Assembly (NCBI RefSeq): GCF_026262505.1
Contig: NC_067203.1
Span: forward strand, 17,620,392-17,684,391
Direction of reading: 5' to 3'
Origin: Trichomonas vaginalis G3
Lineage: Eukaryota > Parabasalia > Trichomonadida > Trichomonadidae
DNA length: 64,000 bases
Part shown: positions 49,301 to 59,091 of the stretch, piece after piece
How positions within the stretch are numbered: position 1 is the stretch's first letter
Layout: each line of letters starts with the position of its first letter
Translations under genes and position numbers: made by a program
Notes under the pieces: generated by a model
Seen by the model: the letters and a program-made list of their open reading frames with translations, nothing else
What the model was told of the DNA's origin: nothing
Databases searched by the model: none

Positions 49301-51806
49301 AAAACTTTCAATAATCCCTGTTCTAACAAAAGCAAATTCCAAACCGATAAATTTAGCACTTTTTGTCAAAAAACAAAACTTCAAAACAAAAATTTCCATT
49401 TTTAGTCCATCGATTATTTTGAATCAAACTCCATTCAAGTTGAATTATCTCAATGATAACATGCAACTTAAAAACAACATCAAACAAAAGGCTGTTTATT
49501 GGAGTGATGACAATTTCTTCAAATCAAAATCAAAATCATTAAAATTGAATTTGACTTTGGAGAATGAAACAGAAAGTGAAGTGAAAATTGATTGTTTGGC
49601 CGCAGGAACAATTGATCAAATCTTTATTCCACTTTCTAAAACTGACAAAATCTATTTACCTCTTTCCTACAAAATCCAATCAGGAAATCAAAATTTGTTT
49701 TCATCAATTGTCACTTTTAAGCCGTTATTAACCGTCACAAACCTTCTCAAATACGGTTTTACGTTAGAACCAATCATTTCTTTAGAAGACACAACAAAAA
49801 CAGGTCATTCAATCTACATTTCCTCAGGATCTTGTGAAACTGTTAAATTATGTACAGAAAATTTGACTTATATGTTATCGTCTGAAAAAAGTGACAGAAG
49901 AATTCCAATTTCTTTTGGCGAACCAATTAAATTCGTGACATTCATCACAGAAAACGAGAAGATAATGTTTGAAGTCAATGAAGATGATGACGGAATATTA
50001 AAAGGAACAATTTCTGCCGCAACAATTGAAAAGAGTTATTGTATTTCGAATTTAACTGATTATGAACTAAAAATCAAGCAGAAAAATGGTAAAATATTTG
50101 ATTTCGTTAAATCCCAGACAACTTCTATTGTTGCTTTTGAGTTGCCTTATTCAGAACACGTCTTAATTCTTCAAATTAATAATAACGAACTTTCTGTCAA
50201 CGCCGATAAAATCACTTCACCTTTCCAAGTTGGCCAATTTTGGTTAGAAGTTAAATCGAGAGAAAATGGAATGATATCTATTGTTATTCAACAAAATGAA
50301 ATAGAAATCATTCAGAAACAAAAATATTTGTTGATATTTTTAATCAATTCTCTTTCTTTATCTTTGATTGATGAAAAATTCAATGAATTGTCACTTTTAA
50401 CGTTCAAAAACTTGAAATTTGAACTGAAAACATTGAAATCTACTTCATCAATTAAAGTTTGTTTGGAACAGATGCAAATAGACGACCAAAATTCTTTGGC
50501 ATTATTCGATTGCGTTTGTTATGGAATGAAAAAAGAAAACAATGATTTTATAGAATTTAGTTGCGAAATATACGATGATTTGAAGAATTTCGAATCAATA
50601 GAACTGAATGTCCAACCATTATATCTCAAGCTTGATGTTTCTTTCATTTGTGAAATGTTTAATTTCTACAATTCTTTTGTTAAATCTCAGGAAATTGATT
50701 TTTATTCGAATTCAGAGTCAACAAACAAAGAAAACAACTTAATTATTTCGTCGAAATCTTTCTTAATTCACGAAATAAATGTTTTCGTAACAGTAGAAAA
50801 CAAAAACACAAGAGATGTTGATACAGAAAATGTCCCTGTTTTTATCAAATTCATTCCGAATTTGAATGAAGGTTTGTTGCATCTTCCTGAGCTTCCTTTA
50901 TCTGATTTCGTGTCGACACAAAACTTCTTGACACAAAGATTGATTAAACCGTATTTATTCGGTGCTTTAAAGCAGCTTTTGAAGCTACTTCTCCATCACG
51001 ACATCTTCATGAATATTGGAGGAGTGACAGCGAATATCGTGAATGGTTTCGATCGTCTAAAAAGTTCTCCAAGTCGTGCTCTTTGCCAAATAACTCTTGG
51101 AACTGCTTTCGCTGCAGGAGAAGGAGTTCTTGGAAGTGTTTCCCATTTGATGCACTCTATTTACGATGCGGAATCTACTTCATCAACATTTTATGGCGCA
51201 AGAGATTCTTTGATCAATGGAATTTCAGCAATTCCACAATCATTAAATGACGGAATTGTCGGAATAATTGCAGACCCGATTGATGGAGCACAAAGAGAAG
51301 GTTTCTCTGGTTTTGCCAAAGGATTTGGAACAGGAATTGTTGGTTTAGTTGCTCGTCCTGTCATTGGAATTGTGGATGGCGCTGCTTCGATTGTTGGAGG
51401 CGTGAGAAAGGCAATTGAAGGAAAAGAAGAAGGTCCAAAAAGAATCAGAAAAGAAAGAGTTATGCCGAATTCTTCCATAATTCCTTATTCACCAGAATTG
51501 AGTGAAATGCAGCAGACAATCAATGAATCAATCATTTGCTACTTCCATGATATTTTGAGACCAAGTTCTGTTGTGATTTCAAACAATTTTATTACAGTTT
51601 TTGATGTAAAAGGTTCTGAGAAGATTCCAATTATTTCGATAATCGCAGCAACTGTGAAAGGAAACAGACTGGAATTATCAGTCAAAGATCAAAAAAGACA
51701 AAAGATTAGTTTCGAAATTGCTCAAAAAGAAACAGTAGTATATGTTGCAAGACTTCTTTCTTCTCGTGCAAATGCAATTGCATCAAATACTGCAAGATTC
51801 TTATAA
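43335..51806 (+). CDS. VPS13: VPS13-family lipid transfer protein
   Basis: 2823 residues. VPS13 proteins bridge membranes at contact sites and move lipids along a hydrophobic groove. The N-terminal chorein motif is clear (MFASVASKIFSYFLGSYIEE, LKIKKTALLGHNIPVEVLKGCIHRIDLTIPWSSL), followed by a very long beta-rich, Asn/Lys-rich body. A region around 1700-2350 fits the adaptor-binding repeats (Asn-rich turns such as LTNNELSLLTNE). At about 2570-2720 is the ATG2/VPS13 C-terminal helical region (AGEGVLGSVSHLMHSIYDA, GFAKGFGTGIVGLVARPVIGIVDGAASIVGG), then a PH-like end. Length is typical (about 3000). No introns or breaks. The first ATG is used; no good initiator box is seen. Confidence 0.95.
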   Translation: MFASVASKIFSYFLGSYIEELGSGQLELAILNGNTTLSNLKIKKTALLGHNIPVEVLKGCIHRIDLTIPWSSLFSKSSFFDVDEIFILGTIKSDSLLELDIETQNIHKEFDELCAQEQIAKESVLSGIVGKLLNKLEATISKIHIRIEYDNPNSGNTLALGIVIPIIKATTIDCPGFYGQQDVFRKLISIHDFSIYFDTNTTKINLDDFRHQMHIQMAENHQFILKDFSFNCIFEHSKGIDNTYINRFQIDTPGFDIRLDQTQWENIVILKSINLSFLRMRYYSSVGRPIDSPKSPNEIISWWRYARRCAFKKLQPLNFDPKKAMIFLRSRREMFPFMKTYIQSKNKEKFNSKVKLHQDFFGADVFLCLMTYSNFILKIENSKTKSDGIDITADELKTILKESARTTYYHIDFTIKELKVCLNKDDKNTLSSILFSNFKGLFTSSENESKSIEFKLGDIFVLNNLDNSKIFYLDHEQNKNSLEGNIDFMPNKRLLDLKIIGQNPYLYLNLKLLNKLQKFFKGSSIFFEKITNIKSDKKRDTTRLEIDHILETQIKKKINYKFGKTKIVIPTENEIVVFLDKIDILADDKNCHPVRDDSISFYESYQLNLEKFGIDVGEYQVCKPFSTEAIFQKLFIPMSSLPSSKILLKIDDVSVKLNRKSLMTLMNLQKIFQIDEIDVNKTKTEFKEMKSGSNFFMSLLFEKINFSLEGKQLSTYSLEGMKSELTTGDNGMNLNLEFQTIKAVDLSNSLKFLAGSVEEKAFEGNLLLSDKTVLTAVFNKPDIAMTFSYVMNLVDFFTFSSEDDEKSKQSDSIFMMDVKIISPLYALGFPAKENKLLNLFFDMSEMSIIFNSNEKESLLIPFENLTMKTLHKEILKSEKCQMKMSEIEGRSHFFMDLPTCVFVMDQYNYRLVMDLAEYIPFFLDELKNDAFVPRDDSDEVLSLKMLKNLSTPNLVPKSDNTQKTDSILAPPETKKEDLVVHVISDLMNIEFYEGDCHFLDISVSNFNYQLIDDKNLIKMGEMNGKFPDNVIFANIKGLNVKFENRITDVNFVDEMFMNLRLKETNYLYIMFMDESLKEILYYDRAKIMELSKGLSPIKTNIEMKKITANMSKENFVYSEVKMDEMFINVELTKPDVHTIVTINGIKATTDKLGEITDFIDIDGKFYFEMVENKIIVNSKDLVIMNYQQQFFMDFVHYTTGIMNERVYNPLSPVKLKLFNYIIDFSKIELKMLPRSEIGRECGFVVCMDDCEVKSDVNDLNIMNISLKNIIGLSPKGDKIFSTSDFSFPLKFITSFDVPPLSEGYDPKMIAEFKNPPVKYLHAIDFDIKIDNCEYFYQRNQTKQMCDVFCTFLDFEYIKPEPFKLVYNVDVNVNKITAEFDVLHYVANVKNFYFKMRGNDQYISMGEAVLKRPNNKTIAKLEENSKNISMEMENNKKNLKIKLFSILFFYDQNKMVNLMRLLYRSPFLLTKWGMTPEKPTPMITEIDRIRAVLPVMKNGNLLLLFDGQLLNILEGDDIYFEAKNSKLKLIGNKLKYFSIVEDFNFSYSDKYKDKTNITEYKLGDTKINLSVTDITALYVIFNKMKLFIDVCVNEKVKNSKVEVTNHIQKFDFGNLVFEIYKNKLQKSFFIPLFRFMINPICFTFDPLSESKLTLLTSSFDSKNTNNQMWDMFVEPITLSFLSKPIPDQNYLQVDVNIKNLNVNFAHSILTQIQKVTDEIKTSIETKSITLVYSTKIRVQNDLGTKAKFGYNDKQKFFVLDKNESQEFQCQDDSDDNDYIYFWFGEKIISLKVSDFTFPLFISPFIVVYVVKSPGEVTIVFSSLLRVTNLTNNELSLLTNERNNKYNFIEQIEPSKTKSVAWIYNEETNLTFSLKTSDGFIPNQLISFKKLRESSQLFKLKFEKSSLDLILESKTSNVTGITEVVIGYRTIIENQLNEPLNLKVQEKETVYFRIEPNSFISSSINISKICGSLNNLTVLPDKMENVVLDDEKLSIIPVLTKANSKPINLALFVKKQNFKTKISIFSPSIILNQTPFKLNYLNDNMQLKNNIKQKAVYWSDDNFFKSKSKSLKLNLTLENETESEVKIDCLAAGTIDQIFIPLSKTDKIYLPLSYKIQSGNQNLFSSIVTFKPLLTVTNLLKYGFTLEPIISLEDTTKTGHSIYISSGSCETVKLCTENLTYMLSSEKSDRRIPISFGEPIKFVTFITENEKIMFEVNEDDDGILKGTISAATIEKSYCISNLTDYELKIKQKNGKIFDFVKSQTTSIVAFELPYSEHVLILQINNNELSVNADKITSPFQVGQFWLEVKSRENGMISIVIQQNEIEIIQKQKYLLIFLINSLSLSLIDEKFNELSLLTFKNLKFELKTLKSTSSIKVCLEQMQIDDQNSLALFDCVCYGMKKENNDFIEFSCEIYDDLKNFESIELNVQPLYLKLDVSFICEMFNFYNSFVKSQEIDFYSNSESTNKENNLIISSKSFLIHEINVFVTVENKNTRDVDTENVPVFIKFIPNLNEGLLHLPELPLSDFVSTQNFLTQRLIKPYLFGALKQLLKLLLHHDIFMNIGGVTANIVNGFDRLKSSPSRALCQITLGTAFAAGEGVLGSVSHLMHSIYDAESTSSTFYGARDSLINGISAIPQSLNDGIVGIIADPIDGAQREGFSGFAKGFGTGIVGLVARPVIGIVDGAASIVGGVRKAIEGKEEGPKRIRKERVMPNSSIIPYSPELSEMQQTINESIICYFHDILRPSSVVISNNFITVFDVKGSEKIPIISIIAATVKGNRLELSVKDQKRQKISFEIAQKETVVYVARLLSSRANAIASNTARFL

Positions 51807-52250
51807 TTATATCGTATATTATTTTATATATATATTGTTTGTTTAAATATTCTAATATTTATTTCAATTTATCCTTTTTAATACTGAACATAAGTGGAAT
51901 ATTTTCTTGTAACTAACTTTCCATTCCAATTTAAAAATGAGATTCAAATTTCATGAAATTAATGCTAACAAAAGTATTATATAGAGCCATTTAGAATTTA
52001 TTATTTTAAATGCTAGAACAGTCTAATATTCTAAAAATGAATAATTCAATATATATACTAAAGAGAGAGAGAAATTATTTTGTGAAATTTTTTAATTTGA
52101 AGATCGAATCTTTATGAATTTCATTAGTTTCAAAAACACTATTGATAGGCTTATTCGTTTTCAAGTCGGGATGCTAAACATGATGAATAACACTCAATTT
52201 TATTGATGAATAAAAAAATTGTTGATTAGAAAGATAATAAATTTTTTATA
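51807..52250. other. Convergent intergenic region
   Basis: AT-rich 444 bp between the 3' ends of VPS13 and the TMEM62-like gene. Nothing recognised. Confidence 0.4.
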
Positions 52251-54125
52251 CTAAATTGTGTCATAAGTTGCCTTTGGATTGAGGAGTTCCTTGATTTCAT
52301 ATCTTGAAGTGAAAACCAAAGACAAAATCGGAAGAATCAAGAAACAAGGAGAAGTCAAAGCAGATCCAAGTCCAAACCAATCCCAAGACAAATAGCAAGT
52401 GTATAATGCGTAGCATAAACATGCCAAATAAGCCAAAACCTCAACAATGTGGAAGTAAGACTTGCAGTTTCCAGCAGAAATTGCAGAATTCATCAAAATA
52501 AATGGAATTGTCACAAACAAAACGTATTTCAAAGCGAAGAAACAACCTTCAAAGCATAAAATTGCTTTGTTCGACAAGAATCCGAAGATCCAAATCATAG
52601 AAAGTCTTGATTCTATCAAGAAGAAGTCGATTGGCAACAAAACAGGCCAAAAAATAAGAACTAAATAAAAATATCTTATAAATAATGGAGATTTCCAAAT
52701 TCTTGAATTAACAATTAAGAAACCACAGCATAAAGATAACAACCAATGAGAATTGTTTTCATTTCCTGTAATCCATTGTTCTGCACTCTCTGCTTTCGAT
52801 TGGAAAACAAAGAAAACGAAAAAGAAAACTATAAAAATCAAAATGAAATAAACAGAAAAGAAAATATAAGAAATGGAATGTTCCGACAAATAATTCGATT
52901 CCTCCATTGATTGGATGGTCTTTCCAACTGTGAAAGTGATGTTTCCACTCCAATCTCCTGTTTTTTCCACAAAATATTTTCCATCTTTCAAATTGACAGA
53001 AAAGTGACACAAATAAACGTTTTTCTCAATTTCTTTGTCACAAGAAAGAGTTCCATTGACATCTCCTGATACAGAAAGGTTCGTTGACTTCTTTCCAAAT
53101 GATATCGCTCTGATGCTAAACTGATTTTGAGAGAAATCGTCAAGACTCGAAATTTGTGAATCCGGAGTGGGATAAGTCATGATTGCTGCATGGCCTTTGG
53201 ATATATCGACCTCGTGGTATGAGATTCTTCTGTTGTCGTATGAAATTAAGCCAACTTTCTTAGGATATCTGAACCATGGTGTTCCAACGACTTCTAGAAC
53301 ATCGCCGAAGTGGGAAATGACTGGATCCTTTGGATGCCTGTGGCCACAAAGTATTAATCTGACATTTTTGGTCGTTTTAAGGAAATTTAGATAATTATTC
53401 TTTGTAAAGGTATTTGGGAACCACATTCTTGATGGATGGTGCTGGAGAAGAATCTGGATGTCATCTGTGTTCTCGGAAATCGCGTTCTCCACGTTTTTGA
53501 GGACTTCATTTTTTGGAGAAGTAAACCACGTCATTCTGAGGACAGGAACAGGGAAATTGTATGGGTTTATGGCAAGAATAGATGATTTGACACCGTCCAT
53601 GTCAAGAGATTTTCTGTTGAGTTGAAATGTGGATTCATTGTAAATTATGCCATTTCCGTAATGCTGAGAGGACGTATATCTGAGTAGATCGTAGAAGTCA
53701 TGATTTCCTGCTATTTGTATAAGACGTGGATCATTTGTAAGGTTCAATTTTTCTAAAATTTCAGAATATGTATCCCAATCTTTTTTAACCATTGTTGTAA
53801 AAGGTCTTTTGCCTGTTGGATTCCTGTTGTCGACTAAATCGCCGGTTAGAAGGATCTTCTTTGGTTTAAAGAGATTAATTGAATCATTTAACTGTTTTAG
53901 TATGCTTAAATAGCTAGAGTTTCCAATTGAATTGACATGTAAATCAGTTCCATGCAAGAACCATGATGGTATGAATGATTCGTTGAATTTATAATTTGTT
54001 ATGCTTGAAAATTCCTTTGTTTGCACGTTTGACCTAGGAAATGCATAGTATAAGAGTGGGAGACATATAATTACTACCCAGAAATACTGACTAATTATAT
54101 ATGGGAAAAATCTTATCGAAGTCAT
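52251..54125 (-). CDS. TMEM62-like membrane calcineurin-type phosphoesterase
   Basis: 624 residues. An N-terminal membrane anchor (about 14-30) is followed by a metallophosphoesterase domain with all five motifs: DLH (61-63), GDLVDN (95-100), GNHD (140-143), HHP (229-231) and GHRH (261-264). A beta-rich domain follows (about 300-415), with four or five membrane segments in the last 200 residues. This order is that of eukaryotic TMEM62-type proteins. The catalytic domain probably faces the lumen or outside and needs two metal ions; the substrate is unknown. Potential N-glycosylation sites (NES, NSS, NLS) fit a lumenal position. Confidence 0.8.
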   Translation of the reverse strand: MTSIRFFPYIISQYFWVVIICLPLLYYAFPRSNVQTKEFSSITNYKFNESFIPSWFLHGTDLHVNSIGNSSYLSILKQLNDSINLFKPKKILLTGDLVDNRNPTGKRPFTTMVKKDWDTYSEILEKLNLTNDPRLIQIAGNHDFYDLLRYTSSQHYGNGIIYNESTFQLNRKSLDMDGVKSSILAINPYNFPVPVLRMTWFTSPKNEVLKNVENAISENTDDIQILLQHHPSRMWFPNTFTKNNYLNFLKTTKNVRLILCGHRHPKDPVISHFGDVLEVVGTPWFRYPKKVGLISYDNRRISYHEVDISKGHAAIMTYPTPDSQISSLDDFSQNQFSIRAISFGKKSTNLSVSGDVNGTLSCDKEIEKNVYLCHFSVNLKDGKYFVEKTGDWSGNITFTVGKTIQSMEESNYLSEHSISYIFFSVYFILIFIVFFFVFFVFQSKAESAEQWITGNENNSHWLLSLCCGFLIVNSRIWKSPLFIRYFYLVLIFWPVLLPIDFFLIESRLSMIWIFGFLSNKAILCFEGCFFALKYVLFVTIPFILMNSAISAGNCKSYFHIVEVLAYLACLCYALYTCYLSWDWFGLGSALTSPCFLILPILSLVFTSRYEIKELLNPKATYDTI

Positions 54126-54607
54126 TGAAAAATTTTTATGCCGGAAGATTTTGATTCAAAATTGGCAAGATCTAATGATGTATTTCTAAGATATTTATCA
54201 ACAATTTTATGGAAAAAACTTTCAAATCTGAATTGAACTCAAACTAAAAAGATTTTGAGAGTATCTCCTTCGTCTTAGTAACAATAACTTGTTGATGTTG
54301 GAATTAATATTTTCATTTAATAAGAACGGCTCTTTATGCAAATAAGAATTGATATCTATATAAGTAGAGGAATTTAGAACTCATATACATAAACTGATGT
54401 GAAGTTTTTCGCATTTTTGGTATAAACATAGTATTATTCGTATAAAAAACAAAATTTATAAATAATATATAAAACAAACATACATAAAATGGTTAAATTA
54501 CATCAATTCTTTGTATCTGGGAACCATTTCTTACATGAAATATATCAATTTCATTTTTTTCAAAATTTTGTAAACTTCACAATTTTTGGTATTTTTTTGT
54601 AAACTAT
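54126..54607. other. Intergenic between two minus-strand genes
   Basis: AT-rich. Nothing recognised. Confidence 0.4.
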
Positions 54608-56107
54608 TCAATCCGTTGGCTGTTTTCTTCTTCTTGTTCTTCTAGGTCTTGGTTCTTGATCTTGAGCTATTTGTATCTGTGGCGGTGTTGTTAGTTCGAA
54701 TCTCTTCAAAGATGGTTTCTGCACTGAAGCGTCTGTTGCAGAAAGAGGCGGATTTAGCTTAGAAACAGGAGCAGCATCGAAAACTTTTAGTTTTGGAGGC
54801 TTGTATTTGTGTTTGGAGATGTCTTCTCTCTTCAATTCTCTATCAGTAAACAGGTCGTCGTCTGTCATTTTGACTGGTTCTTCGCTATTATTCGATCCTG
54901 TAATTGGAGTTAACATTGAAGAACTTGATGACTGTTCTAGGACTGCTTTCTGAGGTATTATGACTTCCCCATCGATACTGATGTTCTTGAATTTCTCCAT
55001 TGATGGAGGAAGCCAAAGATTCTGGTTGGATGAATGCATTTTTTTAGGAACTGAGGCACTACGATGTTTCGCAGAGTTGGAAAGCTTCACATGTTTATCG
55101 GATGTTGTGTCTTTGTTTGTATTTTCGTCATTTTCCGTATTTTTACTGTAAGATTTATTTTCATGTAAATTTTGACTTGGATTTGTATTTTTATTGCTTG
55201 TATATGTCATTGACTGTGCATCTCGAGATGATCTCCCAATTCTACGGCCTCTGTAGTCATCAGGAATGTTGTCAAATTTGAATTTATTTTTTTCTTCAAC
55301 TTGGGGTGTAGGCGTAAGTGGTTTAATAACGAGAGGTTTGAATTGGTTATCTAATTCTGTGCCAATAAGAGGCTTTGGTTGTACTTGTGACGCAAATTTT
55401 GGTTTTTCTGCCAAAATTTCTCGAAAACTCTTGAAATGTGGTATTGGCTGCTGTTGTTTTGGAGGTTGTAGTTCTTGATCTGGCTGTTTTTCTTGAGTAG
55501 AACGCTTTCTAGTACGAGTTCTGATGCGTTGTATCGGCTTTTGCTCTTCCTTTGGAGAAACGGCGCTATTTTTGAATTCAAACTGATCTAACTCCGGAGT
55601 TGCCCTACTTGGCTTGACTCCTCTAGCAGATTGTGATCTATGAGAAGAAGAATAACGAATTTGGTCAGAAGATTCGAGAGGTAATGGTGGTGGTCTTGTA
55701 TGAGCTGATCTAGCAGACTCTGCTGGTGATGTTGGTGTAAAAAGAAAATTTTCGACCTTTTCTCGGGAAGAATGTCTTGAAGAGTGTTCTCTCGAGCGAG
55801 ACGATGACGAATGTGATCTGTGGTGTGATGATGTTGATATTGGTGCAGGCCTTTGACTAGAATATTTAGGTTCTACATTATTTTCTTCTCTATTATGGCG
55901 ATGGCGGCGCTTTCTGCCTTGCATATCAGGATCTTGTGTTTCTGGTGCATGCCGATGAGATCTGTGTTGCCTATCAACTGAGTATTGATAAGGTTTTTCT
56001 TCTTCTGCTTGTTTTTTCTCGGTTTTTTGACGATCACGTTCACTATTTCGTTCTATTAGAGCATTTACAGAGGCGGACCTATGATGAAGTTGTCGCCGCT
56101 CGCTCAT
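54608..56107 (-). CDS. Disordered basic protein rich in Ser, Arg, His, Pro
   Basis: 499 residues of low-complexity, probably disordered sequence. It has an SR/HR-rich stretch at about 90-115 (HHRSHSSSSRSREHSSRHSS), several Arg-rich clusters (RIRTRTRKRS; the C-terminus RPRRTRRRKQ) and Pro-rich linkers. No domain, signal or membrane segment. A conserved-looking island, LWLPPSMEKFKNISIDGEVIIPQKAV (about 365-390), may be a binding motif. Possibly RNA- or cytoskeleton-associated, but this is a guess from composition. The frame is long and codon use is host-like, so the gene is probably real. Confidence 0.65.
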   Translation of the reverse strand: MSERRQLHHRSASVNALIERNSERDRQKTEKKQAEEEKPYQYSVDRQHRSHRHAPETQDPDMQGRKRRHRHNREENNVEPKYSSQRPAPISTSSHHRSHSSSSRSREHSSRHSSREKVENFLFTPTSPAESARSAHTRPPPLPLESSDQIRYSSSHRSQSARGVKPSRATPELDQFEFKNSAVSPKEEQKPIQRIRTRTRKRSTQEKQPDQELQPPKQQQPIPHFKSFREILAEKPKFASQVQPKPLIGTELDNQFKPLVIKPLTPTPQVEEKNKFKFDNIPDDYRGRRIGRSSRDAQSMTYTSNKNTNPSQNLHENKSYSKNTENDENTNKDTTSDKHVKLSNSAKHRSASVPKKMHSSNQNLWLPPSMEKFKNISIDGEVIIPQKAVLEQSSSSSMLTPITGSNNSEEPVKMTDDDLFTDRELKREDISKHKYKPPKLKVFDAAPVSKLNPPLSATDASVQKPSLKRFELTTPPQIQIAQDQEPRPRRTRRRKQPTD

Positions 56108-56323
56108 TGCCTGTAAATTTCCGAGAGAAAATAAATTTTTTTCTATTTACTTTACAATTGTAAACGCACCGAAAATTTTTGTCAGATTTTTGTTACATTG
56201 ACTTCAATTCTCAATCTCTGTAGAGATCTATTTAACATAAATGATAAGTGTGGAAAACCTATTGCATATATAATTTAATTATATAGATATTATGCGAATT
56301 ATTCGATATGGATATATAAAAAA
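56108..56323. other. Upstream region of the disordered-protein gene
   Basis: About 215 bp of AT-rich sequence up to the left end of the next TIR element. No clear initiator box. Confidence 0.35.
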
Positions 56324-56825
56324 TGGGTCGTTATCGATTTTGTAATTTAATCGTTATCGTTATCGATTTTGTAATTTAATCGTTATCATCTTTTTCTAAA
56401 CGTGCATTTTGGAACTAAATCGCATATAACTTTAAAATGACTTAATATTTAAAGGTTTATGTGGTAAATATCAACGAAATGTAATATTAATATGTGCACC
56501 ATATATGAATTACAGACATTTGAGCAATTCGAAATTTCATCGCGTTATATATTCATTTAAATTCGATCAAATCAACATTGCAATTATAAAACCATTACAC
56601 ATCCAGTCAATATTTTTCAATTTCATGCGAATTATATCATTATTACACATTTTAAAATGGCGAAATATAGTCCAAAAAATAAACTTCGTTTTAAACTCAA
56701 TTCTCACACATATTCGGATTAAATCATATGTGACTCATATGATCATACATCTCATTTGAGGTCTAAAAAATGATTTACCGAGAAAACTTGCATTCGAACT
56801 AAAATTTACTAAATTTAATCAAATT

Positions 56826-57030
56826 GGTTAACAAACGTAAAGTTTATGCCAAATATTTACGTTTGTAAACTAATTGAGTAAATTTATAGCACTTTTTTTC
56901 TCGATGCAATAATTTGAACTACGAGTTTACCAAATTAGTTTACAAACGTAAAGTATGCCAAATATTTACGTTTGTAAACTAATTGAGTAAATTTATAGCA
57001 CTTTTTTCTCGATGCAATAATTTGAACGAC
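56826..57030. repeat. 111-bp tandem duplication containing a palindrome
   Basis: Two copies of a unit with TTTACGTTTGTAAACTAATT and CTCGATGCAATAATTTGAAC. In the second copy, 56933-56952 and 56965-56984 form a perfect 20-bp stem with a 12-nt loop. Confidence 0.8.
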
Positions 57031-57901
57031 AAGTTAATGTAATTAGTGTTCTCATGTTTACAATTCAATATGTCTATGCATATGATATATGCAAATTCTA
57101 TAAATAAAATATTATTAAATAAAATTCTTTTCAATTCCTTAAAAATAGCGTTTCTTTTGAATAAAAAATGATTTTTAACTAATTTTAGGACTCTTTCTAT
57201 TTCAAAAAAATACCTGAATTTAATTTTCTGATGCAAAATTTATGCTTTTTATCATGAAATTCTTTTTTTCAAAATTTTTTTGGATTTTTTTCCATTTTGA
57301 ATATAGTTAATTTTACTTTATTTCACATTCTATTAAGAAATACTTAGGCCAATCCCTGTGGGACCCAGTGGTAACTTTCCATGGAAACCACTCAGTGGGA
57401 ACATTTTTTATTTTTGACGGAAAAAATTCTAAATATTTTTTTCATTTTTTGATTTTTGAATTTTTTTTGGAATTAGAGAATAAAATTTAAAGCGATAGAT
57501 ATGCTTGATTATTCAAGATATTGATATTAAATCAGAAATCAATGGTAAATAAAGAGTTTTATAAAAACTTACCACGTGGTAAGATGAAGTGACCACAAAT
57601 TGAGTTGTGGTACATAAAAATTACCACAAAATTGAGAACTTTTCCCACAAATTGAGAATTTTTACCATAAAATGAACGATGGATATCCACGAAAGTTACC
57701 ACAACTCACTTCTCGCGCAAAATATGTTTAATATTACATATTAAATACATTTATCAACATTAATTATTTTGAATTGTGGTAAAACGATATGTCACATATT
57801 TTTTTATAAAAATTTGTAAAAATGTTTATTTTAATTTATATAATTAAATATTAAAATTTTAAATTTTGAAATAAAATAAATTAAATTCGTCCGTTATCTT
57901 T

Positions 57902-57936
57902 AATTCGCTCGGCGAATGCCGAGCTTACGTACTCAT
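57902..57936. repeat. Conserved GC-rich mini-hairpin block, copy 2
   Basis: AATTC, GCTCGGC-GAAT-GCCGAGC (57907-57924), two bases, then ACGTACTCAT, matching the block at 9159-9193 in order and spacing. Confidence 0.7.
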
Positions 57937-58101
57937 GTATTCCTTCTTGTTACAACTCGAACAAGAACATCACCTTTAACATATTATCAAGAAGCCCACT
58001 ATAAACTTTTCATTTGATGAGTTTTGAATCGCGAGCTTCTTGATAGTCAAACTACGCACCAGCACTACAACTTCTTTCACCCGAACTAATACAAATTTAC
58101 A

Positions 58102-58757
58102 CATTGGAGCTGCTTTGCTCTGAGAACTCTCATCAATCGATGAGAGTTCTCAGAGCAAAGCAGTTCTAACCGAACTACGCACAAACACTCCAACTTAAAG
58201 CAACCAAATCAATACGATTATATACATTGGAACTGCCTTACTCTTATTTCTCTCATCTATTGATGAGAGATCTCAGAATGAGGCAGTTCCAATCGAACTA
58301 CTCACAGACAGTCCAGCTAACCAAACCGAATCAATACACATATATACATTGGAGCTACTTTGCTCTTATTTCTCTCATCAATTGATGAGAGAACTCAGAG
58401 TAAAGCAGTTCCAATCGAACAGACAAGCTAGCACAAGATTACACATTGGAACAGTTTTACTCTGAGAACTCTCATCGATTGATGACAGATCTCAGAGTAA
58501 AGCAGTTCCAATCGAACTACACACAAGCACTGCTTCTTACAGCAACCCAATCAATACGCACATATACATTGGAGCTGCCTCACTCTGAGAACTCTCTTCA
58601 TTTGATGAGAGATCTCAGAGTGAGGCAGCTCCAATCGAACTACATACAGACATTACCGCTAACCATAACCCAATCAATGTACGTATTTACATTGAAGCTA
58701 CTTTACTATTATTTCTCTCATCAATTGATGAGAGATTTCAAAGTAAAGCAGCTCCAA
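58102..58757. repeat. Tandem array of six hairpins, period about 123 bp
   Basis: Units start with CATTGGA(A/G) or CATTGAAG at 58102, 58225, 58347, 58444, 58567 and 58690 (spacings 123, 122, 97, 123, 123). Each has an arm of about 30 nt, a 3-6 nt loop near CTCATC..GATGAG, and the complementary arm, then a similar spacer (CGAACTAC(G/A)CACA...). In the first unit 58110-58134 pairs perfectly with 58139-58163. In the fifth unit the stem is GCTGCCTCACTCTGAGA, with the matching changes in the other arm. Confidence 0.9.
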
Positions 58758-58866
58758 AAAGAAAGTGAGAAGAAAAGAAGGAAAAAGAGAAGAAAGAAAA
58801 GAAGGAGAGAAAAGAGGAAAAGAGAAAAAGAAAAAAGGACATATTAAATATGATATGCTGTTTTTA

Positions 58867-58895
58867 GTGCCGAGGCGGCGAAGCCGCCGAGGCAC
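58867..58895. repeat. GC-rich imperfect hairpin
   Basis: GTGCC..GGCGGC-GAA-GCCGCC..GGCAC, a GC-rich stem with a 2-base mismatch in AT-rich surroundings. Confidence 0.6.
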
Positions 58896-59091
58896 GATTT
58901 TTTTGGTCTCTTCCTTCCACGTGGTAAGCTTTTTTAAAAGTTTGGACAGGCCTAGAAATACTATATATATGTAGATTGAATTCTTTTATTTTGGCACTTT
59001 TTATTTTTTTTAATGTTTTTTTTTCTCCAACACTCAGCCCCCAATTCAAATCAAGCATTTACCAACGTAAAATACCGGTATTCCAATCAAT

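Noticed and set aside
58102-58757. CRISPR-like regular repeat array
   Set aside because: The repeats are hairpins with similar spacers in a eukaryotic genome, with no cas genes and no unique spacers.
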